Position numbers and translations under genes: made by a program. From NCBI RefSeq assembly GCF_014643535.1, contig NZ_BMJQ01000001.1, forward strand, positions 62,001-126,000: DNA of 64,000 nt. Reading direction: 5' to 3'. Shown here in pieces: positions 1-8,817 of the stretch (positions are counted from its first letter, which is position 1; each line of letters starts with the position of its first letter). Below the pieces are notes generated by a model. That model saw nothing but the letters and a program-made list of their open reading frames with translations. It did not search any database and had not been told where the DNA came from. The DNA comes from Aliidongia dinghuensis. GTDB lineage: Bacteria; Pseudomonadota; Alphaproteobacteria; ATCC43930; CGMCC-115725.

Positions 1-43
1 GCGCCGTCGCGCAGGGCAGGGCGCCCCCTCACGGAGATCTATC

Positions 44-1018
44 ATGCGTGCCATCGTCCTCGAGAAATTCGGCGGGCTCGACAGCCTGGTCTACAAGGAC
101 ATTCCGGAGCCGGAGCCCCAGGCCGGCCATGTGGTCATTGAGATCAAGGCGTTCGGCATCAATCATGCCGAAATGCACATGCGCCGGGGCGAATGGGCCG
201 AGGCGGCGCCGGTCAGCGGCATCGAGTGCGTCGGCATCGTGAAATCCTGCCCCGGCGGCGAGTTTCCGGTCGGCGCCAAGGTGGCGGCGCTCATGGGCGG
301 CCTCGGCCGGACGATCAACGGCAGCTACGCCCAATATACCCGTGCGCCGGTCTCGAACGTCGCGCTGATTGAGGCGGACCTGCCGTGGGCGGAACTCGCG
401 GCGATCCCCGAGAGCTATGCGACCGCCTGGACCTGCCTGTTCCGCAACCTCGAGATCAAGGCGGGCCAGCTGCTCGTCATCCGCGGTGCCACCTCCTCGT
501 TCGGCCAGGCGGCACTGAAGCTGGCCGTCAACGCCGGCGCCCGGGTGATTGCGACGACGCGCAACAGAGAGCGCTTCGCGCTGCTGCAGAAGCTCGGCGC
601 CGAACGGTGCGAGGTCGAGCGCCCGGACCTCTCGAAGGATATTGCCGAGGCGAAGCAGATCGATGCCGTGCTCAACCTGGTCGGCAACAGCGTAGCACTC
701 GACTCGCTCGCCATGCTGCGCCGTGGTGGCCGCACGTGCCTGGCTGGCTTTCTGGGTGGGCTCGCCCCGATCCCCGACTTCAACCCGCTCTTGCAGATGC
801 CGAGCGGCGTCCATCTCAGCTTCTTCGGCAGCTTCGTGTTCGGCACGCCGGGCTTCCCGCTGTCGGACGTGCCGCTGCAGCAGATCGCCAAGGACGCCGC
901 GGCCGGCCGGCTCGACGTCACGCCGGTCCGGGTCTTCCGCTTCGACGAGATCCGTGAGGCGCACCGCGTCATGGAGGCGAACGAGGCCGGCGGAAAGATG
1001 GTCGTGGTCCACGACTGA
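44..1018 (+). CDS. MDR-family quinone oxidoreductase-like dehydrogenase
   Basis: 324 residues, the usual length for zinc-free quinone oxidoreductases of the medium-chain dehydrogenase superfamily. The N-terminal GroES-like half carries the family pattern GINHAEMHMRRG. The nucleotide-binding half starts near residue 145 with RGATSSFGQAALKLA, where the usual glycine-rich AxGxxG is replaced by the ATSSFGQ variant seen in some members. No structural-zinc cysteine cluster is visible. It should reduce a quinone, enone or similar carbonyl with NAD(P)H; the substrate is unknown. GGAG lies 6-7 bases before the ATG. The SDR gene follows after 30 bp, so the two are probably co-transcribed. The 43 bases before it show no gene end I can identify. 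Confidence 0.85.
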   Translation: MRAIVLEKFGGLDSLVYKDIPEPEPQAGHVVIEIKAFGINHAEMHMRRGEWAEAAPVSGIECVGIVKSCPGGEFPVGAKVAALMGGLGRTINGSYAQYTRAPVSNVALIEADLPWAELAAIPESYATAWTCLFRNLEIKAGQLLVIRGATSSFGQAALKLAVNAGARVIATTRNRERFALLQKLGAERCEVERPDLSKDIAEAKQIDAVLNLVGNSVALDSLAMLRRGGRTCLAGFLGGLAPIPDFNPLLQMPSGVHLSFFGSFVFGTPGFPLSDVPLQQIAKDAAAGRLDVTPVRVFRFDEIREAHRVMEANEAGGKMVVVHD

Positions 1019-1048
1019 TACGCCCCTGTGCCAGCAAGGAGACATCCC

Positions 1049-1819
1049 ATGTCGCAGTCAGTAGCCATCGTCACCGGCGCCAGCCAGGGCATCGGCCAGG
1101 CGACCGCGATCCGCCTCGCGCACGACTTCACGGGCCTGGTCCTCGTCGCGCGCAACCGGGCCAATCTGGAGGAGACCGCGGCGGCAGCGAAGGCTGCCGG
1201 TGCCGAAGTGCTGGTCATCGATGCCGACCTCGCCGAGCCGTCGGCCGCGCAGGCTGTGGTCGACCAGACCTTGGCGACCTTCGGCCGGATCGACGCGCTG
1301 CTCAACATCGCGGGTGCCGTACCGCAGATCGACCTGTTCGAGATGACCGACGAGCAGTGGGAGCGCGGCCTGGCGCTGAAGCTGCACGGCGCCCGGCGGC
1401 TCACGATCGCCGCATGGCCGGCCTTGAAGGCGGCCAAGGGCTCGGTCGTGCTGATGTCGGGCAACTCGGCCTTGTTCCCGAAGGCGCCCTATGCCGCCGT
1501 CGGTACGATCAATGCCGCGATCGTGGCCTTGGCGAAGGCGTTCTCCGATCGCGGCATCGCCGACGGCGTGCAGGTGAACAGCGTCCTGCCCGGCCCGGTG
1601 ATGACCGGCCGCCGCCGGTCCTATCTCGAGCACTGGGCGCCGCTGCACAACATGACGGTCGAGGCGGCGACGGCCAACTTCCCGAAGGAAGCAGGCATCG
1701 CCCGGTATGGCGAGCCGGCGGAAATCGCCGAGCTGATGGCCTTCCTGGTTTCGCCCGGCGCCCGCTGGATGACTGGCTCGACGCTCCGCATGGACGGCGG
1801 CGAGGTGAAATCCATCTGA
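1049..1819 (+). CDS. SDR-family oxidoreductase with atypical active site
   Basis: 256 residues with a Rossmann fold of the classical short-chain dehydrogenase type: cofactor motif GASQGIGQA near residue 11, NIAGAV in the position of the NNAG motif, and the C-terminal tail with MTGSTLRMDGG. I start at ATG 1049 because AAGGAG at 1036-1041 is well spaced; an in-frame GTG at 1028 would overlap that site. Oddity: the YxxxK signature reads PYAAVGT, so Tyr148 is kept but the catalytic lysine position (152) is glycine. It may be a non-catalytic or altered SDR, or it may use another residue. It is second in a two-gene operon ending at the terminator at 1828. Confidence 0.85.
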   Translation: MSQSVAIVTGASQGIGQATAIRLAHDFTGLVLVARNRANLEETAAAAKAAGAEVLVIDADLAEPSAAQAVVDQTLATFGRIDALLNIAGAVPQIDLFEMTDEQWERGLALKLHGARRLTIAAWPALKAAKGSVVLMSGNSALFPKAPYAAVGTINAAIVALAKAFSDRGIADGVQVNSVLPGPVMTGRRRSYLEHWAPLHNMTVEAATANFPKEAGIARYGEPAEIAELMAFLVSPGARWMTGSTLRMDGGEVKSI

Positions 1820-1827
1820 CGAGGATC

Positions 1828-1858
1828 AAGGGCGGGATCGATCCCGCCCTTTTCTTTT
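1828..1858 (+). terminator. Rho-independent terminator after the MDR/SDR operon
   Basis: A perfect 24-base palindrome at 1828-1851 (arms AAGGGCGGGATC and GATCCCGCCCTT) starts 8 bases after the SDR stop and runs into TTTTCTTTT. This is a canonical intrinsic terminator. Confidence 0.9.
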
Positions 1859-2149
1859 GGGGCGGGAGACCTTCATGCGCGCTTCCAGTCGACTCAATGA
1901 CCGGCATGCGCCGGCACGCTGCCCGCAAGAGGTGCTCGCCGCCGCTTCTGCCGAAGGCCGATCATAGCGACCACGCGGTCTCGAATATTGGGGTCATAAA
2001 AAATAATTTCTCCGGTCAAATAATATTAATTTACTGTTTGGCGCGATCTGTTGAATATCAGTGCGACATCGAAGCGCACGACGTTTTTAAAAATATTTTG
2101 ACGGTGCGGCTCGTCGCAATAATTGATCAAGACGATTTCCCGGTGTGAG
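1859..2149. other. AT-rich intergenic stretch before the alginate-lyase-like gene
   Basis: About 290 bases without a convincing gene. The part from about 1985 to 2110 is markedly AT-rich against the very GC-rich neighbourhood, with runs such as AAAAAATAATTT and TTTTTAAAAATATTTT. It probably carries the promoter and control sites of the secreted-lyase gene. I could not choose a specific -35/-10 pair. Confidence 0.5.
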
Positions 2150-3148
2150 ATGATCCGAAAAGCGAAAGTGGGCGCGGCGCGTCAGTCTACCTCTGGCGGC
2201 GGTCGATGGCGGATTGCGGCCCACGCCCTGGCTGTCTCTGTCGGCCTGTTGATCAGTCATGCGGGCCAAGCGCAGCCGTGCAATGTCCCGCCGCCGCTCG
2301 CCTCGGTCGATGTTCCGGGCTTTTATGACGACCCCGCGGGTTACGGGCGCGCCATCGCGCCGCTCCACGCCTTCATCGAGCAGGTGAACAAGGCGGCCGA
2401 CGCCGGTGATCGCGCCTGTCTCACCGATCTGCTCGGCACATGGGCGCGGGCTGACGCCATGATGGCGCCGATCCGCGGCTACCAGGGCTATTACGAGCGC
2501 TCCTGGGCCGGGACCGACTTCGCGCTGGCGCTGCTCCGCTTCCGCCCGCCGGGGCGGACGGCCTCGGACGTGCCGGCCGTGGTCACGAACTGGCTGGTGC
2601 GGATCGCGGCCGGGACGCGCGATGCCGAGGCGATCAATCACCTGCACAACAATCTCGTCTATTGGGCCGGGCTCGACCTGGCGGCGATCGGCACGCTGGC
2701 GAACCGGCCGGACCTGGTGGATGCCGGCATTGCCCGGGCGCGCGAGGGTGTCCGCGACATCCTGCAGAACGGCACGCTCGAGCGCGAACTGAAGCGGGGC
2801 GATCGGGCGCTGCACTACCATAATTTCGCGCTCATCCCGCTGGTGTTCACCGCCGAGCTCGCCCGGGCGCGCGGCGTCGATCTCTATGCGGAAAACAACG
2901 GCGCGATCCGGCGGTTGGCCGATCTCGTGATCAAGGCCGTGCAGAACCCGGCGAGCTTCGCCGCCTACAGCGCCACGCCGCAGCAGCTCTTCCCCTGGAC
3001 CTTCACCAGCGATCTCGCCTGGATGGAACCGTACGAGGCGCGGTTCCACGATCCGCGCCTGCTCGCGCTGATGGCGCCGCGCCGGCCGTTCATCAATCTT
3101 CGGCTCGGCGGCAACGTCACCGCCGCCTGGCGGCAGGCCGTCGACTGA
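2150..3148 (+). CDS. Secreted alginate-lyase-like (PL5-type) protein
   Basis: 332 residues. A basic N-terminus and a hydrophobic segment ending in HAGQAQ indicate a Sec signal peptide, so it is periplasmic or secreted. The mature part resembles mannuronate-type alginate lyases (AlgL, PL5): an alpha-helical protein with HLHNNLVYWAGLDLAAIG at the place of the AlgL NNHSYW motif, followed by a GTLERELKRGDRALHYHNFA segment typical of the family. The family cleaves mannuronate-rich polysaccharide by beta-elimination. The Ser-Tyr-Trp part of the motif is Val-Tyr-Trp here, so activity on alginate itself is not certain. ATG 2150 follows a weak GTGTGAG; a TTG at 2123 is a less likely start. It converges with the DUF4832-type gene. 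Confidence 0.75.
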   Translation: MIRKAKVGAARQSTSGGGRWRIAAHALAVSVGLLISHAGQAQPCNVPPPLASVDVPGFYDDPAGYGRAIAPLHAFIEQVNKAADAGDRACLTDLLGTWARADAMMAPIRGYQGYYERSWAGTDFALALLRFRPPGRTASDVPAVVTNWLVRIAAGTRDAEAINHLHNNLVYWAGLDLAAIGTLANRPDLVDAGIARAREGVRDILQNGTLERELKRGDRALHYHNFALIPLVFTAELARARGVDLYAENNGAIRRLADLVIKAVQNPASFAAYSATPQQLFPWTFTSDLAWMEPYEARFHDPRLLALMAPRRPFINLRLGGNVTAAWRQAVD

Positions 3149-3190
3149 CGCGAGACGGGCCGTCGTCTTGGCCGTCCGCCACGTCCGCGC

Positions 3191-4915
3191 TCAGCGAGAC
3201 GGCTCCGGGATCGCGATCTTTCCAAGCGAATAGCGGCCATCGGTAAAGCGACCCTCAAGCGCCAGCTGCATCGGGGCCAGATAGCTCGTCGGGTCTGCGA
3301 CCTCGACCTGCAGCTCGTAGGTGCCGGACGGCACGGTCGGCGGCAGCACGACGGTGTCGCGCACGATGAGCGGCGTCTGCGGCGCGAACGGCGCGGCTCC
3401 GGTCGGCAGAACCTGGCGCAGGTCGACGGCGGAGGTCCAGGTGAGCGCCGGCGCCGGTTGTCCTCGCCTCAGCAGCCATAAGCTGTAGCGCACCTGCCAG
3501 GCATCGTAGGCGGGCGTCACGCCGCGATTGAGCCAGCTCGTCTCGACCGAGAGCGTGCCGGCCCCGCTCCGGTCGGCCGTGACGGCAACGCGAGCGGGCG
3601 CGAACCGGTAACCGGCATAGAGCCCGGCGGTGAGGAAGGCCTGCTGCTCGGCCGCCGGATAGGTGCTCCAGTCGGTGCTGCAGAGCGACGCGTTCTTGAT
3701 GGACGCGACATGGGTCGCGAGTACTTCTTCGTCGATGCAGTAGTTCGGGACCGCGCCGTTCCACCCGGCGACCGAGCAGTTGTAGGCGCGCGACCGGTCG
3801 GCCGGCAGGACCTGCTCGAAAGTCTGGCAGGGGAAGGTCGGCGAGGCGCCGTTGCCGTAGGCCTCGGTGACGAACGGGGCCGTCCGCCAGCGGGCGAGGA
3901 TCGCCTGGATGTCGCCGGCGGTATTGCACCCCGGCAGGGCATCCGGGAACTGCCAGTAGAAGGAATTGATGCTGGAACCCAGGCTGTCGCGCCTGAGGCC
4001 GATCGGCTTGCGCTGGCCGGCGAGCGTAAGCGCGTAGCACACCGCATCGCCGTCGTCGGTCAGCATGAGAAGTTGGGTCTTCGGAAAGGCCGAAGCATAG
4101 GCCTGCACGATCTGGGTCTTGCTGGCGGCCGTGCCGGCGGCATAGGCCCCTGCCACACCCTTGTTCGACAGATATTGCTGCTGGTTGATGCTGAAGTAGG
4201 GGGCCGCGACGCCGTAGGGAATGCCCCACTTGTAGTCGGCACTGTCCGGCAGGCCCGCAGTATGCCACTCGCCCCAGCTGCCGTAGAGTCCAATGTCGAC
4301 CCAACCCATCCGCGGATCGCCGTCATAGGCCCGGCCCAGCGCCGCCACCAACGCGGCCATGCGCTGCTGCACATAGGGATCGTTCCAGTCCGGAATGAAA
4401 TAATGGCCTTGCGTCGCGTCCTGAGGATCGAGCGGCAGCAGCCAGCCATGGTCGCGGGTCTCGAGATAGGCTGGCACGTCGGTATAGACCGGATAGCCGT
4501 CGGCGCCCGTCGCGAGGTTGGTGTCGGATTTCTGTTGCGGGTTGAAGGCCATGACGCGGAAGCCGAAGCGATCGCCCTTCGGAAGGGCGGCCAGCACTTT
4601 GTCGATGACCGAGAAGTCGAACTTGCCCGCGCCGGCCGCCTCGAGCGAATGCCATGAAACACGGCCATAGACGTCGACCGGCCGGGCTGGCCAGGGTGCG
4701 GCATTCGTCGCCTTGACCGGCTGCAGCGCCAAGGTCCTGGGATTCTGGAAGAGCCCGGTGTAGAGCCCCGAGAAGGGGTTCGCGATCGGGGCGTCGGGCG
4801 CCAGCTGCTGCGGCTCCAGCACTTGGGTCTGGAGCGGCACCTCCGCCCCGAAGACGGGTGCCGCAAGGACCGACAGGACGCAGAGGGCAGGGAGGCAGCA
4901 GCGCATTTGGAGCAT
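3191..4915 (-). CDS. Secreted DUF4832-type putative glycoside hydrolase
   Basis: 574 residues with a signal peptide ending about APVFGA. The opening NPFSGLYTGL, the barrel segment WVDIGLYGSWGEWHT near residue 205-220 and a C-terminal beta-sandwich (about 455-570) match the DUF4832 layout. That family has a TIM-barrel region related to clan GH-A glycosidases plus a beta domain. The Glu in GSWGEWH is a candidate catalytic acid. Known members are largely uncharacterised. No good ribosome site precedes either ATG 4915 or ATG 4906, so the start is uncertain. It converges with the lyase-like gene 42 bp away, which suggests both act on an extracellular polysaccharide. Confidence 0.7.
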   Translation of the reverse strand: MLQMRCCLPALCVLSVLAAPVFGAEVPLQTQVLEPQQLAPDAPIANPFSGLYTGLFQNPRTLALQPVKATNAAPWPARPVDVYGRVSWHSLEAAGAGKFDFSVIDKVLAALPKGDRFGFRVMAFNPQQKSDTNLATGADGYPVYTDVPAYLETRDHGWLLPLDPQDATQGHYFIPDWNDPYVQQRMAALVAALGRAYDGDPRMGWVDIGLYGSWGEWHTAGLPDSADYKWGIPYGVAAPYFSINQQQYLSNKGVAGAYAAGTAASKTQIVQAYASAFPKTQLLMLTDDGDAVCYALTLAGQRKPIGLRRDSLGSSINSFYWQFPDALPGCNTAGDIQAILARWRTAPFVTEAYGNGASPTFPCQTFEQVLPADRSRAYNCSVAGWNGAVPNYCIDEEVLATHVASIKNASLCSTDWSTYPAAEQQAFLTAGLYAGYRFAPARVAVTADRSGAGTLSVETSWLNRGVTPAYDAWQVRYSLWLLRRGQPAPALTWTSAVDLRQVLPTGAAPFAPQTPLIVRDTVVLPPTVPSGTYELQVEVADPTSYLAPMQLALEGRFTDGRYSLGKIAIPEPSR

Positions 4916-5077
4916 GGGCGCAACCGATCGGAACGAGGACGGCAGGCGATTGCCGAGACGGGTGATCAGGAAGTCGCTGCGCCGACATGTCCAGGGAGGC
5001 CGACCGTCGTCCCCTGTCCGACACCAGAAAAGCCGATCTTCGTTACAACCACAAGATGGCTGGCAAGATGCGCTCGA

Positions 5078-5398
5078 CTATATGTTCGCGACGTCGTCGC
5101 CCGGGCGTGGCTCGCCGCGGTCGTGATGCCGCGACCGTTCCCGCTCGCGCAGCTTTGCGATGGCCGCATCCAGTGCCGCACGACCGGCGGCGATCGCGTC
5201 CTCGCCGACCTCTTTGGCGCGCTCGCTCAATGCGCGAAGCTGGTCCTCGAGCTGCCCCAAGGAACAGTCCCCGGCGTCCATCTCAGCGCGGTCGCAACTC
5301 TCGGACGGGGCCGTCCGGGCCGACCCGGCCGTCGCGGGCGGCACCCAGGCGGCGAAGCATGTCAACACGAGCAGGGCGGCTGTGAGCCTGCGGAACAT
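5078..5398 (-). CDS. Small secreted protein of unknown function
   Basis: 106 residues from ATG 5398, chosen because GGAG sits 7 bases upstream and the signal peptide starts there directly (MFRRLTAALLVL, cleavage near ATA-GS). An ATG 27 bases further up would add an Arg-rich stretch. The mature protein has two cysteines (CDRAEMDAGDC), a central helix with coiled-coil character (about 55-95) and a charged, His/Arg-rich tail. I do not recognise the family. It lies just downstream of the methyltransferase remnant and may share its promoter. Confidence 0.6.
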   Translation of the reverse strand: MFRRLTAALLVLTCFAAWVPPATAGSARTAPSESCDRAEMDAGDCSLGQLEDQLRALSERAKEVGEDAIAAGRAALDAAIAKLRERERSRHHDRGEPRPGDDVANI

Positions 5399-5467
5399 CC
5401 CACGTCTCCGTCGGCGGAGCGTCACGGGCCTAGACTAGACCCGGACCGCCAGCGGCACCAGCGGGGC

Positions 5468-5545
5468 TCATGGAACGGGGCGCGTCGCCAGGATGAGCGG
5501 CGGCGCGTATTCCCAGGCGAGCTGCATCAGTCGTTCCGGAGTCAT
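5468..5545 (-). pseudogene. 25-codon remnant of a class I methyltransferase gene
   Basis: A short frame preceded by a near-perfect ribosome site (AAGGGAGGT at 5551-5559, five bases before ATG 5545). It encodes MTPERLMQLAWEYAPPLI and then seven residues to a TGA. This resembles the N-terminal dimerisation helix of class I SAM-dependent methyltransferases (TPERIMQLAWGYAPPL is typical), after which a family member should continue for about 300 residues. Nothing downstream continues the fold, so I read it as the start of a deleted gene. A short leader peptide is the alternative. Confidence 0.5.
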
Positions 5546-5590
5546 CGGCGACCTCCCTTGCAGGACGGGCGGTTCCTTGAGCCCGGGACG

Positions 5591-5596
5591 ATTATA
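5591..5596 (-). promoter_or_regulatory. Consensus -10 box upstream of the methyltransferase remnant
   Basis: TATAAT on the minus strand, about 46 bases before ATG 5545. No convincing -35 lies 16-18 bases upstream (GCTGTC is the nearest). It may still drive the remnant and the small secreted gene at 5078-5398. Confidence 0.35.
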
Positions 5597-5647
5597 GTCC
5601 GGTTCGGCGCGAGGACAGCCACCGTCCGCGGTCAGCCTGCGCGTGCC

Positions 5648-6709
5648 TCAGGAAGCGAGGCGGATTGCATGGGCGCCGTATTGCTCCGCCATCTGGTCGA
5701 GCGGCACGGGCTTGATGCGGGACGCCTGTCCGGCGGAGCCGAAGGCCTCGAAGCGCGCGCGGCACAGCTCGGTCACGGCCTTGGTCGCGTCGGCGAGGAA
5801 TTTGCGCGGGTCGAACTCATCCGGCTTCTGCGCCATCAGCCGGCGCATGGCGCCGGTCATGGCAAGGCGGATGTCGGTGTCGATGTTGATCTTGCGCACG
5901 CCGTGGCGGATGCCCTCGCGGATTTCCTCGACCGGCACGCCATAGGTCTCCTTGATCGCGCCGCCGTGCTCGCGGATGACGGCGAGCCATTCCTGCGGCA
6001 CCGAGGACGAGCCGTGCATGACGAGATGCGTGTTCGGCAGGCGCTGATGGATCTCGCGGATCCGGTCGATCGCCAGGATGTCGCCGGTCGGCTTGCGCGA
6101 GAACTTGTAGGCGCCGTGGCTCGTGCCGATCGCGATCGCGAGCGCATCGACCCCCGTCTTGGCGACGAAATCGGCCGCCTGGTCCGGATCGGTCAAGAGC
6201 TGGCCGTGCGAGAGCTTGCCCTCGGCGCCCGAGCCGTCTTCCTCGCCGGCTTCGCCCGTCTCGAGCGAGCCCAGGACACCCAGCTCGCCCTCGACCGAGA
6301 CGCCGACCGCATGCGCCATGTCGACCACGGTGCGGGTCACGCGGACATTGTAGTCGTAGCTCGCCGGCGTCTTCATGTCCTCCGTGAGCGAGCCATCCAT
6401 CATGACACTCGTGAAGCCGGCGCGGATCGAGCGCTGGCACACCGCGGGGCTTGCCCCGTGATCCTGGTGCAGCACCACCGGAATGTGCGGCCAGGTCTCG
6501 ACCGCCGCGGCCACGAGATGGCGCAGAAAGGCCTCGCCCGCATATTTCCGGGCGCCGGCCGAGCCTTGCAGGATCACCGGGCTGTCGCAGGCGTCCGCCG
6601 CCGCCATGATCGCCTGGATCTGCTCCATGTTGTTGATGTTGAAGGCGGGCAGTCCGTAGCCGTGCTCGGCCGCGTGGTCGAGCACTTGCCTCATCGATAC
6701 GAGCGCCAT
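5648..6709 (-). CDS. cbbA: Class II fructose-bisphosphate aldolase (Calvin cycle type)
   Basis: 353 residues. It condenses dihydroxyacetone phosphate with glyceraldehyde 3-phosphate, or with erythrose 4-phosphate, in the Calvin cycle. The class II Zn-dependent features are clear: [13 protein letters not shown] near the start, LHQDHG with the catalytic Asp and a Zn-ligand His, the Glu-rich insert [28 protein letters not shown] and VMHGSSSVP with further Zn-ligand His residues, and [11 protein letters not shown] for phosphate binding. Sequence and length match the long class II subtype found in cbb operons. ATG 6709 is preceded by AGGAAGGAGAG. It is the last gene of the cbb operon, 17 bp after cbbT. 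Confidence 0.95.
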   Translation of the reverse strand: MALVSMRQVLDHAAEHGYGLPAFNINNMEQIQAIMAAADACDSPVILQGSAGARKYAGEAFLRHLVAAAVETWPHIPVVLHQDHGASPAVCQRSIRAGFTSVMMDGSLTEDMKTPASYDYNVRVTRTVVDMAHAVGVSVEGELGVLGSLETGEAGEEDGSGAEGKLSHGQLLTDPDQAADFVAKTGVDALAIAIGTSHGAYKFSRKPTGDILAIDRIREIHQRLPNTHLVMHGSSSVPQEWLAVIREHGGAIKETYGVPVEEIREGIRHGVRKINIDTDIRLAMTGAMRRLMAQKPDEFDPRKFLADATKAVTELCRARFEAFGSAGQASRIKPVPLDQMAEQYGAHAIRLAS

Positions 6710-6726
6710 CCCACTCTCCTTCCTTT

Positions 6727-8781
6727 CTATGAGGGCTGCCGAACGCAGCGGGCCACGGTTTCGGCGATCCGCTCGGCCGTGAAGCCGAAGTGCTGGAACA
6801 GGACGTTCGCCGGGGCGGACGCGCCGAACCGGTCGAGGCCGACAACCGCACCGTCGAGCCCGACATATTTCCACCAGAGGTCGGACGCCCCGGCCTCGAT
6901 CGCGACGCGCGGCACGCCGTCCGGCAGCACCGCGCGGCGATAGGCCAGGTTCTGCCGGTCGAAGACGGTGGTCGACGGCATCGAGACGACGCGGGCGGCA
7001 ATCCCCTGGGCGGCAAGGAGCTCCCGTGCCGCGACGGCCAATGCGACTTCCGAGCCGGTCGCGATCAGCACGACCGCCGGTGCCCAGTGGGCTTCCGCCA
7101 GAATGTAGCCGCCGCGCGCCGCAAGCCCAGCCCGCTCGGGCCCGGCCGCCTGTTCCGGCAGAGCCTGGCGCGACAGCAGCAGGCAGGTCGGGCCATGGCG
7201 CCGCTCGACCGCGGCGCGCCAGGCCACCGCCGTCTCCAGCTGGTCGCACGGGCGCCAGACGTCCATGTTCGGAATGAGGCGGAGCGAGGCCGCATGCTCG
7301 ACCGGCTGGTGCGTCGGTCCGTCCTCGCCGAGCCCGATCGAATCATGGGTCAGCACGAAGATCGACCTGAGGTCCATGAGTGCGGCGAGGCGCAGGCCGT
7401 TGCGCGCATAATCGGAGAAGACGAGGAACGTGCCGCCGAACGGGATGTAGCCGCCGTGGAGCGCCACGCCGTTCATGACCGCCGTCATGCCGAACTCGCG
7501 CACGCCGTAATGCAGGTAGTTGCCGCCCCGCTCACGACTGACCGAACGTGATGCTTGCCAGGCCGTGAGGTTCGAGCCGGTGAGGTCGGCCGAGCCGCCG
7601 AAGAGCTCCGGCAGCTGCGCCGCGAGCGCTTCGATCGCGAGCTGCGATGCCTTGCGGCTGGCGACGCCGCCGGCCGGGCGCGGTTCGGCCAACCAACGAT
7701 CCGCCCAATGGGCGAAGCTTTCGGGCAGTGCGCCCGCCATGCGCCGGCTGAACTCGGCGGCGAGCGCCGGATAGTCCGCGGCATAGGCGGCGAAGCGGCT
7801 GTCCCAATCCTGCTGCGCGCGGGCGCCGGTTGCAGAGGCATCCCAATGGCGGCGCAATTCGTCCGGAACATGGAAGGCCGGGCCTTCGCATCCGAGGACG
7901 GTGCGCGCCTTGGCGGCCTCGTCCGCGCCGAGCGGCGCGCCATGCACCTCGTGCGTGCCGGCGAGCGCCGGCGCGCCCCAGCCGATCACCGTCTTGCAGC
8001 AGATGAGCGTCGGCCGGCCGCAGGGCCGGAGCGCCTCGCGGATCGCGGCATCGATCGCGTCGGCATCATGGCCGTCGACGTCGCGAAGCACGCGCCAGCC
8101 ATAGGCCTCGAAGCGCTTCGGCGTGTCGTCGGCGAACCAGGTCTGGACGTGCCCGTCGATCGAGATGCCGTTGTCGTCGTAGAAGGCGACCAGCTTGCCG
8201 AGGCCGAGAGTGCCGGCGAGCGAGCAGGCCTCGTGCGAGATGCCTTCCATCAGGCAGCCGTCACCCAGGAAGACGAAGGTCCGGTGGTCGACGATCCGAT
8301 GGCCCGGCCGGTTGAACTCTTCGGCGAGCAGCCGCTCGGCGAGCGCCATGCCGACGGCGTTCGCGATCCCCTGGCCGAGCGGCCCGGTCGTGGTCTCGAC
8401 CCCCGGTGTCACCCCCACCTCGGGATGGCCCGGCGTCTGCGACTCCCACTGACGGAAGCGCTGCAGCTCAGCAAGCGGCAGGTCGTACCCGGTCAGATGC
8501 AGCAGGGCATAGAGCAGCATCGAGCCGTGGCCGTTCGACAGTACGAAGCGATCGCGGTCCGGCCAGCGCGGATCGGCCGGATTGTGCTTCAGGTGATCGT
8601 TCCACAGCACCTCGGCGATGTCGGCCATGCCCATCGGCATGCCTGGATGACCGGACTTGGCGGCCTCGACCGCGTCGATCGCCAGCACGCGGAGCGCGTT
8701 CGCCATTGCGCGACGATCGGGCGTGCGGCGATCGGGCGCATGGGGGGCGAAAGCGGGCTCGGTCTGGAACATCGCCGTCAT
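6727..8781 (-). CDS. cbbT: Transketolase
   Basis: 684 residues, normal for the family. It transfers two-carbon ketol units between sugar phosphates to regenerate ribulose 5-phosphate. Visible motifs: [18 protein letters not shown] near residue 43, the thiamine-diphosphate motif [13 protein letters not shown], the dimer-interface segment [17 protein letters not shown], and a C-terminal transketolase domain. The start is ATG 8781 with GGGAGAAGAG upstream; ATG 8772 is also possible. It lies 36 bp after cbbP and 17 bp before cbbA in the same operon. Confidence 0.96.
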   Translation of the reverse strand: MTAMFQTEPAFAPHAPDRRTPDRRAMANALRVLAIDAVEAAKSGHPGMPMGMADIAEVLWNDHLKHNPADPRWPDRDRFVLSNGHGSMLLYALLHLTGYDLPLAELQRFRQWESQTPGHPEVGVTPGVETTTGPLGQGIANAVGMALAERLLAEEFNRPGHRIVDHRTFVFLGDGCLMEGISHEACSLAGTLGLGKLVAFYDDNGISIDGHVQTWFADDTPKRFEAYGWRVLRDVDGHDADAIDAAIREALRPCGRPTLICCKTVIGWGAPALAGTHEVHGAPLGADEAAKARTVLGCEGPAFHVPDELRRHWDASATGARAQQDWDSRFAAYAADYPALAAEFSRRMAGALPESFAHWADRWLAEPRPAGGVASRKASQLAIEALAAQLPELFGGSADLTGSNLTAWQASRSVSRERGGNYLHYGVREFGMTAVMNGVALHGGYIPFGGTFLVFSDYARNGLRLAALMDLRSIFVLTHDSIGLGEDGPTHQPVEHAASLRLIPNMDVWRPCDQLETAVAWRAAVERRHGPTCLLLSRQALPEQAAGPERAGLAARGGYILAEAHWAPAVVLIATGSEVALAVAARELLAAQGIAARVVSMPSTTVFDRQNLAYRRAVLPDGVPRVAIEAGASDLWWKYVGLDGAVVGLDRFGASAPANVLFQHFGFTAERIAETVARCVRQPS

Positions 8782-8817
8782 CGTCTCTTCTCCCGTTTCG
8801 GCCTCATATACTCGGTC

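Noticed and set aside
1859-2149. Horizontal-transfer boundary suggested by the AT-rich stretch
   Set aside because: The flanking genes have the same GC-rich character as the rest, and similar AT-rich stretches occur in other promoters of this window (23355-23425, 33095-33150, 46700-46880).
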